Positions 16,254 through 24,093 of a DNA stretch of 34,026 nucleotides are shown here, piece after piece; position 1 is the first letter of the stretch; every line of letters starts with the position of its first letter. Location of the stretch: contig CAMNUC010000005.1 of the NCBI GenBank assembly GCA_946560015.1, positions 1-34,026 on the forward strand. Reading direction: 5' to 3'. The position numbers and the translations under genes are program-made. The DNA is from an uncultured Candidatus Saccharibacteria bacterium. Its GTDB lineage: Bacteria > Patescibacteriota > Saccharimonadia > Saccharimonadales > Saccharimonadaceae. A model generated the notes under the pieces. That model ran no database searches and was not told the DNA's origin. It was given only the letters and a program-made list of their open reading frames with translations.

Positions 16254-16739
16254 TTAACGTTCATCCTTAATCATCTGGAACGTGCCCATTTTGAGGTAGC
16301 GTTGATATCCCAAGAGAATATTGCGACACCATGGGGTAATCTCCATATGCAACGCATCTTCTAGTTTATACCAACCATTTTCTGGTACCTCCTCAGTGTC
16401 GGTTTGTTCGTGTTCACTAGCCCATTCTCTAATGAAGAAACAAAGTGTGAAAGGCTGGCTATCACCATCTTGATAATGGAAGATTCGCTGAGGACCAGAG
16501 ATAGCCCCGAACGGGATAAGGTTTTCTTCGGTAGCAGTAATGCCAGCTTCTTCTTCGAGTTCATGCAAGGCAGCACTAGACCAAGAATCTCCTGGTTCAA
16601 CATGGCCGCCGACACAGCTCCAGCCACCGACATGCGGCGCATAGACTAATTTCACTTCTCCGTTGGGGTTAATTGGTAATACATCAACCGTCGCAGTAAT
16701 TATGCGCATGTTGCCAGCTTTTTGGCGAAGCTGCCACAT
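16254..16739 (-). CDS. Nudix hydrolase
   Basis: A 161-residue Nudix protein that would hydrolyse a nucleoside diphosphate linked to another group; the substrate is unknown. The Nudix box reads GHVEPGDSWSSAALHELEEE then AGI. It differs from the consensus by Asp for the first Glu and His for Arg, but keeps the metal-binding ELxEE core. GGWSCVGGHVEPG is typical. The ATG at 16739 has AAAGGA 6 nt upstream; the frame is open to 16760 but that ATG has no ribosome-binding site. It lies downstream of tRNA-Lys on the same strand, separated by a terminator. Confidence 0.8.
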   Translation of the reverse strand: MWQLRQKAGNMRIITATVDVLPINPNGEVKLVYAPHVGGWSCVGGHVEPGDSWSSAALHELEEEAGITATEENLIPFGAISGPQRIFHYQDGDSQPFTLCFFIREWASEHEQTDTEEVPENGWYKLEDALHMEITPWCRNILLGYQRYLKMGTFQMIKDER

Positions 16740-16816
16740 ATATGATCCTTTATATACCATTTCGCTTTAACGGCGCTTCCTTATTTCATCTAATTAGTTA
16801 GGCTTTATTAAAATAA

Positions 16817-16836
16817 ACAAGCCCCTCGGGGCTTCT
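16817..16836 (-). terminator. Intrinsic terminator after tRNA-Lys
   Basis: On the minus strand AAGCCCC, loop GA, GGGGCTT is followed by GTTTATTTT, 13 nt after the tRNA 3' end. Confidence 0.7.
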
Positions 16837-16847
16837 TTATTTTATAT

Positions 16848-16924
16848 TGGTGAGTCGGGTGGGGATCGAACCCACGACACCCTGCTTAAGAGGCAGGTGC
16901 TCTAACCGGCTGAGCTACCGACCC
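16848..16924 (-). tRNA. tRNA-Lys (anticodon CTT), CCA encoded
   Basis: On the minus strand: acceptor GGGTCGG/CCGACTC, D stem GCTC/GAGC, anticodon stem CCTGC/GCAGG with loop CTCTTAA, T arm GTGGG-TTCGATC-CCCAC, and 3' ACCA. Confidence 0.96.
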
Positions 16925-16991
16925 AAGTGCGGTCAAACTTTGACTCTTTTATTATATCACCTATTGCACCAAAAATAAATAGTAAAACACC

Positions 16992-17456
16992 CTATTTTTG
17001 TATTTTTGCGTATTTTCCCCACCATTTGGTGAATCCGACCTCGCTTTGGTAGGCTTCTAGGTCGCTGTCATCGCTCGCACTGAGAAAAGTTACTAGTTTC
17101 CCTTCGCGATATAATGCCACCGAAGGGTTATACCTTAGCTCCTCAATTAGCTCCGCTTCACGCATCTCTACGAAATCGATTTTTTCAAATGTGATCTGGT
17201 ATTTTTCGCTAAATTCAGTAACGACTTTCTCAAAATCTGTCGATGCGGTACATGCTGGCTTAGATATCAGCAGAGCAAAGCTTTTCTTTTGAGCAATCAG
17301 ATTTCGCAACCGTTCTACATTAATATTCTCAAAACCATCTTTACCATAATATTCGTCCGACAATGCAAACTTTCTTGGCCACAGCAAAACTGCCGCCGTT
17401 GCCGCCGCAACTACTGCCAGTCCTACGCCAATACTAATCGCAGTTTTCTTTTTCAT
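16992..17456 (-). CDS. Membrane-anchored thioredoxin-fold protein with one cysteine
   Basis: A 154-residue protein with a short basic N-terminus and one membrane or signal segment (ISIGVGLAVVAAATAAVLLW). The rest looks like a thioredoxin fold: SFALLISKPACTAS, then ITFEKIDFVE and PSVALYREGKLVTFL (the cis-Pro strand and hairpin). The active site reads KPACTAS with a single Cys in place of CxxC, so it may act as a thiol reductase of the monothiol type or be non-catalytic. It starts 1 nt after the stop of the rhodanese-like gene (TAATATG), so the two are probably co-translated and may form one extracytoplasmic system. Confidence 0.7.
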   Translation of the reverse strand: MKKKTAISIGVGLAVVAAATAAVLLWPRKFALSDEYYGKDGFENINVERLRNLIAQKKSFALLISKPACTASTDFEKVVTEFSEKYQITFEKIDFVEMREAELIEELRYNPSVALYREGKLVTFLSASDDSDLEAYQSEVGFTKWWGKYAKIQK

Positions 17457-17457
17457 A

Positions 17458-18198
17458 TTATTTTTTCACCTCATGCAAGGTAGTGAAATCGATATCATGA
17501 TATGGTACTTTCCAAAAGTCATATACCGTCTCACCATCACGCGTAGTCTTTACAATGACGGCGTTGCCCCCTTCGTAGTACCAATACCCGCCCACGTTGT
17601 AGATCTTATTCGCATCCCAACCGAGCTTCACGAGTAGTTTTTTCATATCCCCAGCGTAACCTGCTCCACCACACATTAAGAAAATATTTTTATTCCTTGG
17701 AAATAAGTCTTCTAGGATTTGTAAAGATTCCTCATAATTTGCGGTCAGGTTCCCCTCTCTGTCTGCCGTGAAAAGTGTCTTGCCGGTATATGTATTGCCT
17801 ACTTCTGCAGGTAAGTTTGATACATTGACGATATAAGGGTACGGCACAACCTCAAATCCATTTACGAAGCCAGACAAATAAGAATCTCCGCCGATCGCTT
17901 CGTAATTCCCAGGGTCTTTTAGCATGCGCATATCTCGATAAACAGTATCGTTCCGTCCCAAATATTTATCGATTGTTTCTTCGTTGATATTTTTATCGAT
18001 GCCAAACTGTTGCCCGCGCAACCCTTCTGATAATTCCGGGGTCGGTAGACTGGCCGAGACGCTGGTATTATCGGGCTTATTAGTTTGCTGCCGATAATGT
18101 CCCGAGGTAATTGTCCAAGTGACACCACAAGCAATGACTAATAGGGACGTAAATGCCACAATTATCCCGAAGTTTGGCTTCTTCTTCACTTTTTCCAT
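17458..18198 (-). CDS. Membrane-anchored rhodanese-like protein
   Basis: A 246-residue protein with one N-terminal membrane segment (FGIIVAFTSLLVIACGVTW), a Ser/Thr linker and an extracytoplasmic domain. The last part matches a rhodanese fold: NKNIFLMCGGAGYAGDMKKL with the active-site Cys in CGGAGYAG, then GWDANKIYNVGGYWYYEGG. Rhodaneses carry persulfide or act as thiol sensors; the substrate here is unknown. GGAGGA lies 4 nt before the ATG at 18198, so this start is preferred over upstream ones at 18246 and 18219. It forms a tight pair with the thioredoxin-like gene. Confidence 0.75.
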   Translation of the reverse strand: MEKVKKKPNFGIIVAFTSLLVIACGVTWTITSGHYRQQTNKPDNTSVSASLPTPELSEGLRGQQFGIDKNINEETIDKYLGRNDTVYRDMRMLKDPGNYEAIGGDSYLSGFVNGFEVVPYPYIVNVSNLPAEVGNTYTGKTLFTADREGNLTANYEESLQILEDLFPRNKNIFLMCGGAGYAGDMKKLLVKLGWDANKIYNVGGYWYYEGGNAVIVKTTRDGETVYDFWKVPYHDIDFTTLHEVKK

Positions 18199-18326
18199 TG
18201 TTCCTCCAGTTGGTTCCATTATATCCTGAACTCTATAAAAAATCAATCACCATGTGGGCACCATATCGTTTGCGTATCGATGTGAAATTGAGTGGTAGGT
18301 ATATTGTATATTCCGCACGGTCATAA

Positions 18327-18905
18327 TTACTGCGCACGGCGCTTCTTTTCTAGCCATTCCGGCACTTCGGTGAACTTGATCTCTGGGCAGAAGTTAATGT
18401 CATGCGCCGTTACGTCATAATAAACTTGATAGATCTCGCATGCTGACCCATAATGAGCATCTTCCATGTCAAACCCAAGCTTCTCTGCTATAGCTTTTAC
18501 GTTTTCTTCACTCGAGCCTTCGATTTCGCTATAGCTAGGTATCCATGGCCAGGTGTCTATTGTAATTTCTACACCATCTAGTTCCCACTCTTCGCGATAA
18601 GTTTCTTGTATTGCTTTAGCCTCGAAGCCGCATGCTTTTACAAACTCCACTGCCTTGTCATAATCATTTACTTCAAGGCAGACTTCTTTCATGCCCGATA
18701 ATGTTAAGCTATCTAGCTGTTTGTAAGACAAGGTAATCTTATTACCTTCGTCGCGTACTCGAACAAAAGCTCTCTCGCCTAGGTTGAAGATTGTTCGCTT
18801 CATCAGGGTTTCTGATTGTATTAACTTTGCTCCCGCTGCACGGAGTTTCTCACGTAAATTATCTTTATCTATATTAATAAAAGTTGCTTCTATCTCTGGC
18901 TGCAT
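18327..18905 (-). CDS. CYTH-domain protein (class IV adenylate cyclase / triphosphatase superfamily)
   Basis: A 192-residue CYTH protein, a tunnel fold acting on triphosphates or polyphosphate. It starts QPEIEATF, corresponding to ExExK but lacking the Lys, followed by AFVRVRDEG, ITLSYKQ, KEVCLEV and EEWELDGVEITIDTWPWIP, with SEIEGSSEE closing the tunnel. This pattern is typical of CyaB-like proteins; whether it makes cAMP or cleaves a triphosphate cannot be told. A TATAAT box and GAGGAG precede the ATG. It is divergent from the HD gene at 19069 across 163 bp. Confidence 0.8.
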   Translation of the reverse strand: MQPEIEATFINIDKDNLREKLRAAGAKLIQSETLMKRTIFNLGERAFVRVRDEGNKITLSYKQLDSLTLSGMKEVCLEVNDYDKAVEFVKACGFEAKAIQETYREEWELDGVEITIDTWPWIPSYSEIEGSSEENVKAIAEKLGFDMEDAHYGSACEIYQVYYDVTAHDINFCPEIKFTEVPEWLEKKRRAQ

Positions 18906-19056
18906 TATTACTCCTCACTTCTGGTGTTAATTATATACCATAGCAAAGGTGCTGTGCAAAATTTGCAACTAATCACCGTCTGGGCTACCTAGTTTACAAT
19001 AAGTAAATCGGATTCATTTTGCTAGTTTAGCCCTCTCGTATTTATTAACTTTGTTA

Positions 19057-19062
19057 TATAAT
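19057..19062 (+). promoter_or_regulatory. -10 box giving a leaderless HD-protein transcript
   Basis: TATAAT (19057-19062) is followed by six nucleotides and then the ATG at 19069, so the predicted first base of the transcript is the A of the start codon. Confidence 0.6.
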
Positions 19063-19068
19063 TAATCT

Positions 19069-20523
19069 ATGACCACTCCGAAATCCGCTCAGCCCGCAGC
19101 CCCAGACCTCGCTCAGGTCAACCCTGCCCTGAAGTCTTACATCGAAGCTCGCGTTTTCCCAGAATACACGAAAAACGATTGGGGTCATCAGCTCGGTCAT
19201 ATCAATTATGTCATTCGTCGTAGCTTCGAGTTCGCTAAAATCGCCGCAAAAGAATCGGCGAAATGGTCTACCAAAGCCACTACTACAGAACCACAACTCA
19301 AGACTTTTCCTCTGAATCCCGATATCATCTACACCGTAGCTGCTTATCATGACATCGGTCACCATGTCGACGCCGCCCATCACGAAAAAGTCTCCGCTGC
19401 GGTGTTCCGCGAAGACCCCGAAATGCCTAAGTTCTTTTCCGTTGCAGAGATTGAGACAATTGCCGAAGCTATAGAGGATCATCGTTCGCATTGCGAGCAT
19501 CCTCCGCGCAGTACTTACGGCAAAATCGTCACTTCCGCCGATTGTAACATTGATATTGATGTCATGCTTCGCCGCACTTACACCTACCGCTTGCGCAATT
19601 TTAGCAACTTTTCTCTTGACGAAATCATTATTGACGCCCGTCAACATCTCGCCGAGAAATATGGCGAACACGGCTATGCATTAAACAAAATGTTTTTTGA
19701 TGACCCAGAGTTCAAAACCGCTTTAGAAAATCTTCGTGCCCTCACTGCTGACGGAACCGCCTTTCGCCAGCGTTTTCTCAAGGTCAATAACCTCGAACAG
19801 CTCTACGTCCTTGAGCAACAACTCTCACAATATCTCTCCAGAGTCGATCCTGATCTAAAAACTTATATAGAGGCCCAAATCCTCCCTCAGTACAGCCAGA
19901 ACGACCGCGCTCATGGCATTCTCCATATCCGCGAAGTTATTCGTCGTGCTTTCCTCCTTGACGATGTTTTTTCGCTCAATCTCAATCCGGATATGGTTTA
20001 TGCTATTGCCGCTTACCACGATCTTGGTAAACATATCGACAATGATCGCCACGAATTTATTTCCGCTCAACTCTTCCTAGAGGACTCAAAAATGCCCGAC
20101 TTCTTCTCCGGCGTAGAACGTCAAATTATTGCTGAAGCCATTGAAGACCATCGTTCCTCTAAGTCGGACACTCCACGCTCAACTTACGGCAAACTTATTT
20201 CTTCTGCTGATCGCAATACCCGCATAGAGATGGTTTTCGTGCGCAGCTTTTTTGTCGGTAAAGACCGTCAGCCAGAAACCACTGTCAAGGACTTTCTCGA
20301 TTATACCTTCCAACGTCTTTCCAGGCGCTACAGTGAAGATGATCCTGAGAATATGTTCTACGCCGACCAAGAATATCTCGATTTTCTCGCCGCAATTCGC
20401 AATCTCCTCCAAAGTGAAGCTGTTTTCAAAGATCGTTATTGTGCCGTTAACCAAATCTCATCCCGCGAGCATACTCTCGCCGAAGAACCTGGTGTCGAAA
20501 TCTCACCCGCCATTTTAATATAA
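19069..20523 (+). CDS. Double HD-domain protein
   Basis: A 484-residue protein made of two homologous halves (residues about 17-230 and 255-470). Each has a His motif (GHQLGHINYVI; AHGILHIREVI), an HD pair (AAYHDIGHH, H94-D95; AAYHDLGKH, H317-D318) and a shared C-terminal signature EDHRS...PRSTYGK...SAD. HD proteins are metal-dependent phosphohydrolases, often acting on nucleotides; the substrate is not known. The next gene holds a third copy, giving an operon of three HD modules. The coding strand is unusually C-rich, unlike other plus-strand genes here. Confidence 0.85.
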   Translation: MTTPKSAQPAAPDLAQVNPALKSYIEARVFPEYTKNDWGHQLGHINYVIRRSFEFAKIAAKESAKWSTKATTTEPQLKTFPLNPDIIYTVAAYHDIGHHVDAAHHEKVSAAVFREDPEMPKFFSVAEIETIAEAIEDHRSHCEHPPRSTYGKIVTSADCNIDIDVMLRRTYTYRLRNFSNFSLDEIIIDARQHLAEKYGEHGYALNKMFFDDPEFKTALENLRALTADGTAFRQRFLKVNNLEQLYVLEQQLSQYLSRVDPDLKTYIEAQILPQYSQNDRAHGILHIREVIRRAFLLDDVFSLNLNPDMVYAIAAYHDLGKHIDNDRHEFISAQLFLEDSKMPDFFSGVERQIIAEAIEDHRSSKSDTPRSTYGKLISSADRNTRIEMVFVRSFFVGKDRQPETTVKDFLDYTFQRLSRRYSEDDPENMFYADQEYLDFLAAIRNLLQSEAVFKDRYCAVNQISSREHTLAEEPGVEISPAILI

Positions 20524-20538
20524 AAGGAGTCTATCACC

Positions 20539-21273
20539 ATGTCTAAAGCCACAGAGGTAACTAAAACTGAAACCGTTATAACTTACGAGGCTATCCCTCA
20601 ACTTCCCGGCATTAATCCTAATCTTCGCACTTACGTCGAACAGGAAATCTTCCCACGCTACAGCAAGTTCTTTTCGCACGGAATCCACCACATTCATCGC
20701 GTTATTGCCGATGCTCTCATGCTTGCCGAATACTATCACAAAGATTTTAATATTACTTATGCTGCTGCCGCCTGCCACGATCTTGGGTTAAAAGTTAATC
20801 GTGCCGAGCACGAGCGGGCTTCTGGCGAAATCATCGCCGCCGACAAAAACTTACTACAGTTTTTCTCGCCAGCCGAGCTGCAAGTTGTGCGCGAAGCCGC
20901 CGAAGATCATCGCGGCTCGCGTAAAACTCCGCCCCGTAGTTTTTATGGTCGCATGATTTCTGACGCTGATCGAGACTTTGACCTAGCCACGAATGCCTGG
21001 CGCTCGCTCGCTACTAGTGTTAAAAACTATCCTGAACTCGCTACCTGTGACGAACAGTTCGAGCTTTGCTATGAGTACCTATCTCGTCGCATCACTGATG
21101 GAAAACACTTCAATCTCTGGACTAATAACCCAACCCTAATCAAGCGTCGCGACAAATTCGAACGAGGTTTTCTCGACCGCGACTATTGTCACACAATCTA
21201 TACCGAGGCCTACAATCGCATGAAGGAAGATGGCACTCTCAAAAAGATTCTAACCTACTACGAAGATTTCTAA
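20539..21273 (+). CDS. Single HD-domain protein, paralogue of the upstream gene
   Basis: A 244-residue protein with one HD module: SHGIHHIHRVI, ACHDLGLKV (H80-D81), EDHRGSRKTPPRSFYGR and SDADRDFD. The order and wording of motifs match both halves of the preceding protein, so these arose by duplication. AAAGGAG lies 10 nt before the ATG, 15 nt after the previous stop, so the two are co-transcribed. A short hairpin (AGCCG/CGGCT) follows the stop. Confidence 0.85.
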   Translation: MSKATEVTKTETVITYEAIPQLPGINPNLRTYVEQEIFPRYSKFFSHGIHHIHRVIADALMLAEYYHKDFNITYAAAACHDLGLKVNRAEHERASGEIIAADKNLLQFFSPAELQVVREAAEDHRGSRKTPPRSFYGRMISDADRDFDLATNAWRSLATSVKNYPELATCDEQFELCYEYLSRRITDGKHFNLWTNNPTLIKRRDKFERGFLDRDYCHTIYTEAYNRMKEDGTLKKILTYYEDF

Positions 21274-21368
21274 CCAAGCCGAAGCCCGGCTCACCGTTCC
21301 TGTCTTTGCTCTAGCTTCTTAATTTGATTAAATTCTATTTTCATTTCTTTTATCTCGTAGGAAACTGT

Positions 21369-22049
21369 TTAGGTTTTTAAGGCTTCAACGATTTTAGTAA
21401 AATTCTCCTTACCTAGATTCTTTTCCGACAAGATTACGTTGCGTGAGCTATGTGGGGTGATGTAGTTGCCAGACTTTTGGTAATGCACAAGCTCCGGTAC
21501 AGCTTGGCGCCACAATTTTTTGCCTCGCATTAAGAGGATAGTTGCATTATTACTGATAGCTTGACGAACCAGCTCGAAGCCGTAGTGTTGTGACTCCAGT
21601 GGTTTATTAAGCTTAATATCAAAAGTGCTGGAGTAATACGGAAAATATTCAACAACAGCAAAATTACGATTCAAGCCATCACACGTCACTCCGTGGCGAG
21701 ACAGTGGATTAAAAATCTTTTGACGGAATCATTGGCCACCACTAGTCCAGTCAAATTCATCGTCAAGATGAACCAATCATGAAGTGGTAGAGTCTAAATT
21801 ATCACGAAGCGCTTGCTGAAGTTTACGGCAATCTAGCTCCACAATATCTTCGGTCCTGGAGTACCCAGGGTTGAGTAATAAGCAAACAACTTTGGCAGAT
21901 ATGACATTGCCAAAGTATGGTTGCGGTAAAAGTTCTATATGAAGATTATAAAAATCAGCCAGTTTAATGTCTTGATCGCATTCGGCGAGGTAGGGTGGGT
22001 TCTTCTGTCTGGCTACTTTAAGCCAAGGATTAACTGACACCTTCGACAC
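21369..22049 (-). pseudogene. Gene of unknown function interrupted by two in-frame TGA codons
   Basis: One frame of 227 codons is interrupted by TGA at 21777-21779 and 21729-21731 (as complement) with no frame change. Before the stops: VNPWLKVARQKNPPYL, LLPQPYFGN, AKVVCLLLNPGYS. Between: LVHLDDEFDWTSGGQ. After: FRQKIFNPLSR, NFAVVEYFPYYSS, SNNATILLMRGKKLW and NVILSEKNLG. The reading is continuous through both stops. I recall no named family with confidence; the layout resembles small uncharacterised proteins with a uracil-DNA-glycosylase-like fold. Decay by two point changes is the simplest reading; UGA read as an amino acid is the alternative. The proposed start is a GTG. Confidence 0.6.
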
Positions 22050-22083
22050 CGGTAATATTCCTATAATATCATTAACAAAACTG

Positions 22084-22159
22084 TGGTCGGGGCGACTGGA
22101 CTCGAACCAGCGACCTCACGGTCCCAAACCGTGTGCGCTACCAACTGTGCTACGCCCCG
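22084..22159 (-). tRNA. tRNA-Pro (anticodon TGG), CCA encoded
   Basis: On the minus strand: acceptor CGGGGCG/CGCCCCG (C1-G72, typical for Pro), D stem GCAC/GCGC-like, anticodon stem CACGG/CCGTG with loop TTTGGGA, T arm GCTGG-TTCGAGT-CCAGT, and 3' ACCA. Confidence 0.96.
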
Positions 22160-22254
22160 ATAATAACTCAAGCTAGCTGATCAGCTAACCTGATAGATAT
22201 ATTATACTACAACTTGGTAATTTTACTAGAGGGAAAATGTTAGGGTCTCTGTGC

Positions 22255-22260
22255 TATAAT
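22255..22260 (+). promoter_or_regulatory. -10 box giving a leaderless murB transcript
   Basis: TGCTATAAT (hexamer 22255-22260) is followed by six nucleotides and then the ATG at 22267, so the transcript likely starts at the start codon. Confidence 0.6.
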
Positions 22261-22266
22261 AGATGC

Positions 22267-23295
22267 ATGTTGATTCGTGAGAATGTGCCGATTGCGGCGT
22301 TGACGACGATGCGGTTAGGTGGGCCGGCGAAGTTTGTGCTCGAGATAAGAAATAATGACGATGTAGTCGCGGCATACGATTTTGCAAAAGAACGCAATTT
22401 GTCAACCTGGGTAATGGGGGGTGGCGCAAATACAATTGGGCTTGATGCGGGTTTTGAAGGGGCAATCTTACTAAATAGAGCGAATGGGATTGAAGTTATT
22501 TCTGAAAACGATACAGAATTGATAGTAAAATGTCAAGGCGGAGAGATTTGGGATAATGTGGTGAGATTTGCTTGCGAACGTGGGTATTCGGGCATTGAGG
22601 CGATGAGTTTAATACCTGGAACAACGGGAGCGGCACCAGTACAAAACATTGGTGCTTATGGTCAGGAGGTGTCGCAAGTTATCGTAAATGTCGATGCATA
22701 CGATACAAAAACCCGCCAATTCGTCATGTTAGAAAAATCAGAAATGGATTTAGGATACCGACACACGCGTTTTAACGTTGGAGCTGATAAGGATAGATTT
22801 TTCATCACAGCAGTGACTCTGAGATTGAAAAAGGCTCATATGCAGCCACCATTTTATACTTCCCTGCAGGCTTATCTTGATGAGCAAGAAATCAAGGATT
22901 ATTCACCGATGACAATTAGGACGGCGGTTTGCGCGATTAGAGAAAGTAAGTTGCCAGATCCAGAGAAGGTTGCGAGCGCGGGGAGTTTCTTTAAAAACGT
23001 TTACGTTGAGAAAGATGAGATTGCAGAGGTAGAGGCTAAGGGTGTTCCGGTGCGTCGTGAGGCTAACGGCAGAGGCAAAGTAAACGCAGGGTGGATGGTG
23101 GAACAATGCGGGTTGAAAGGTAAAGAACTGTACGGGTTCCGAGTAAACGATAAGGCGGCGTTGGTGCTGATTAACGAGAAGGCGAAAAGTTACGCAGATT
23201 TAGCCAAAGCACGTGCGGAGATTGTGGAGAAGGTAAAGAATAAATTTGGTCTGACCTTAGAACAAGAACCAGTGGAGATTCCAGTAAAGGAGTAG
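22267..23295 (+). CDS. murB: UDP-N-acetylenolpyruvoylglucosamine reductase
   Basis: MurB reduces enolpyruvyl-UDP-GlcNAc to UDP-MurNAc with NADPH and FAD in peptidoglycan synthesis. The 342-residue protein starts NVPIAALTTMRLGGPAKFV, has the FAD-binding loop WVMGGGANTIG and GTTGAAPVQNIGAYGQEV, the proton-donor Ser in SAGSFFKNV-like ASAGSFFKNV, and NAGWMVEQCGLKG. The start at 22267 follows from the -10 box; the frame opens earlier at 22237 but that lies upstream of the promoter. folD follows 6 nt after the stop, so the two form an operon. Confidence 0.95.
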   Translation: MLIRENVPIAALTTMRLGGPAKFVLEIRNNDDVVAAYDFAKERNLSTWVMGGGANTIGLDAGFEGAILLNRANGIEVISENDTELIVKCQGGEIWDNVVRFACERGYSGIEAMSLIPGTTGAAPVQNIGAYGQEVSQVIVNVDAYDTKTRQFVMLEKSEMDLGYRHTRFNVGADKDRFFITAVTLRLKKAHMQPPFYTSLQAYLDEQEIKDYSPMTIRTAVCAIRESKLPDPEKVASAGSFFKNVYVEKDEIAEVEAKGVPVRREANGRGKVNAGWMVEQCGLKGKELYGFRVNDKAALVLINEKAKSYADLAKARAEIVEKVKNKFGLTLEQEPVEIPVKE

Positions 23296-23301
23296 TGAGC
23301 A

Positions 23302-24093
23302 ATGAAAAGTTTGAATGGAGCAGAATTAGCGGGGTATATTAAAGAAAACCAGGCACATTTGGCACGGGGTTTGCTGGCGCGGGGCGTAAAGCCAAGACTG
23401 GTGATTATTCGCAACAGTAAGAGTCCGGTGATAGAAAAATACGTATCGTTAAAGAAAGGCTACGGCGAAGACATTGGCGTGGAAGTAGAAGACCGGTTAT
23501 GTGAAGATTTAGAAGCGGCGGTAAACGAAGCTAATACGCGTGATGATATACATGGCGCGATAATACAGTTGCCACTGGAAGGCGAGCAGAATGTGGAGAG
23601 CATTGTTAATTCCCTAGCGCCAGCAAAAGACGTGGACGGGCTGGGAGAAAAAGCAGAGTTTGACTCGGCGACAGCAACAGCAATTAATTGGTTGTTGGCG
23701 GGATATAATATTGATCTTACAGGGATGTCGATTGCACTCGTGGGGCATGGGCGCCTAGTAGGCGGCCCACTTGAGAAAATGTGGCGAGATTCTGGATATC
23801 AAGTGAGAACATTCCGGAGAGGCGATGATTTGTCGGAACTGAAAAGTTTTGATGTGGTAGTTAGCGCAACGGGTGTACCACACTTGATCAAATCGGAAAT
23901 GATAAAAGTTGGCGCCGTAGTAATAGATGCAGGTACAGCCAGCGAGGGCGGTGTCTTGGTGGGAGATCTTGATGATAGCGTCCGTGAACGTACAGATCTG
24001 ACAGCAATCACGCCAAAGATTGGCGGAGTAGGACCGCTAACGGTCACGGCGCTGTTTGAGCATGTGCTGATAGCGGCGGGAAAGGTTGGTTAA
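23302..24093 (+). CDS. folD: Methylenetetrahydrofolate dehydrogenase / cyclohydrolase
   Basis: FolD converts 5,10-methylene-THF to 10-formyl-THF. The 263-residue protein is slightly shorter than usual (about 285). It keeps YVSLKKGYGEDIG with the catalytic Lys, IQLPLEGEQN (usually QLPLP), PAKDVDGLG, VGHGRLVGGPL (the NAD(P) loop, usually GRSxxVGxP) and IGGVGPLTVTAL. GGAG lies 9 nt upstream of the ATG, just after the murB stop. It pairs with glyA in one-carbon supply. Confidence 0.92.
   Translation: MKSLNGAELAGYIKENQAHLARGLLARGVKPRLVIIRNSKSPVIEKYVSLKKGYGEDIGVEVEDRLCEDLEAAVNEANTRDDIHGAIIQLPLEGEQNVESIVNSLAPAKDVDGLGEKAEFDSATATAINWLLAGYNIDLTGMSIALVGHGRLVGGPLEKMWRDSGYQVRTFRRGDDLSELKSFDVVVSATGVPHLIKSEMIKVGAVVIDAGTASEGGVLVGDLDDSVRERTDLTAITPKIGGVGPLTVTALFEHVLIAAGKVG

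Noticed and set aside
21369-22049. UGA=Gly genetic code (code 25)
   Set aside because: All other genes read cleanly with TGA as a stop and without internal TGA, unlike genomes that use code 25.
22237-22266. Upstream extensions of murB, galU and the PRC gene (starts at 22237, 27889 and 32961)
   Set aside because: These extensions cross the TATAAT promoter boxes, and the shared CYN residues are the translation of TGYTATAAT.
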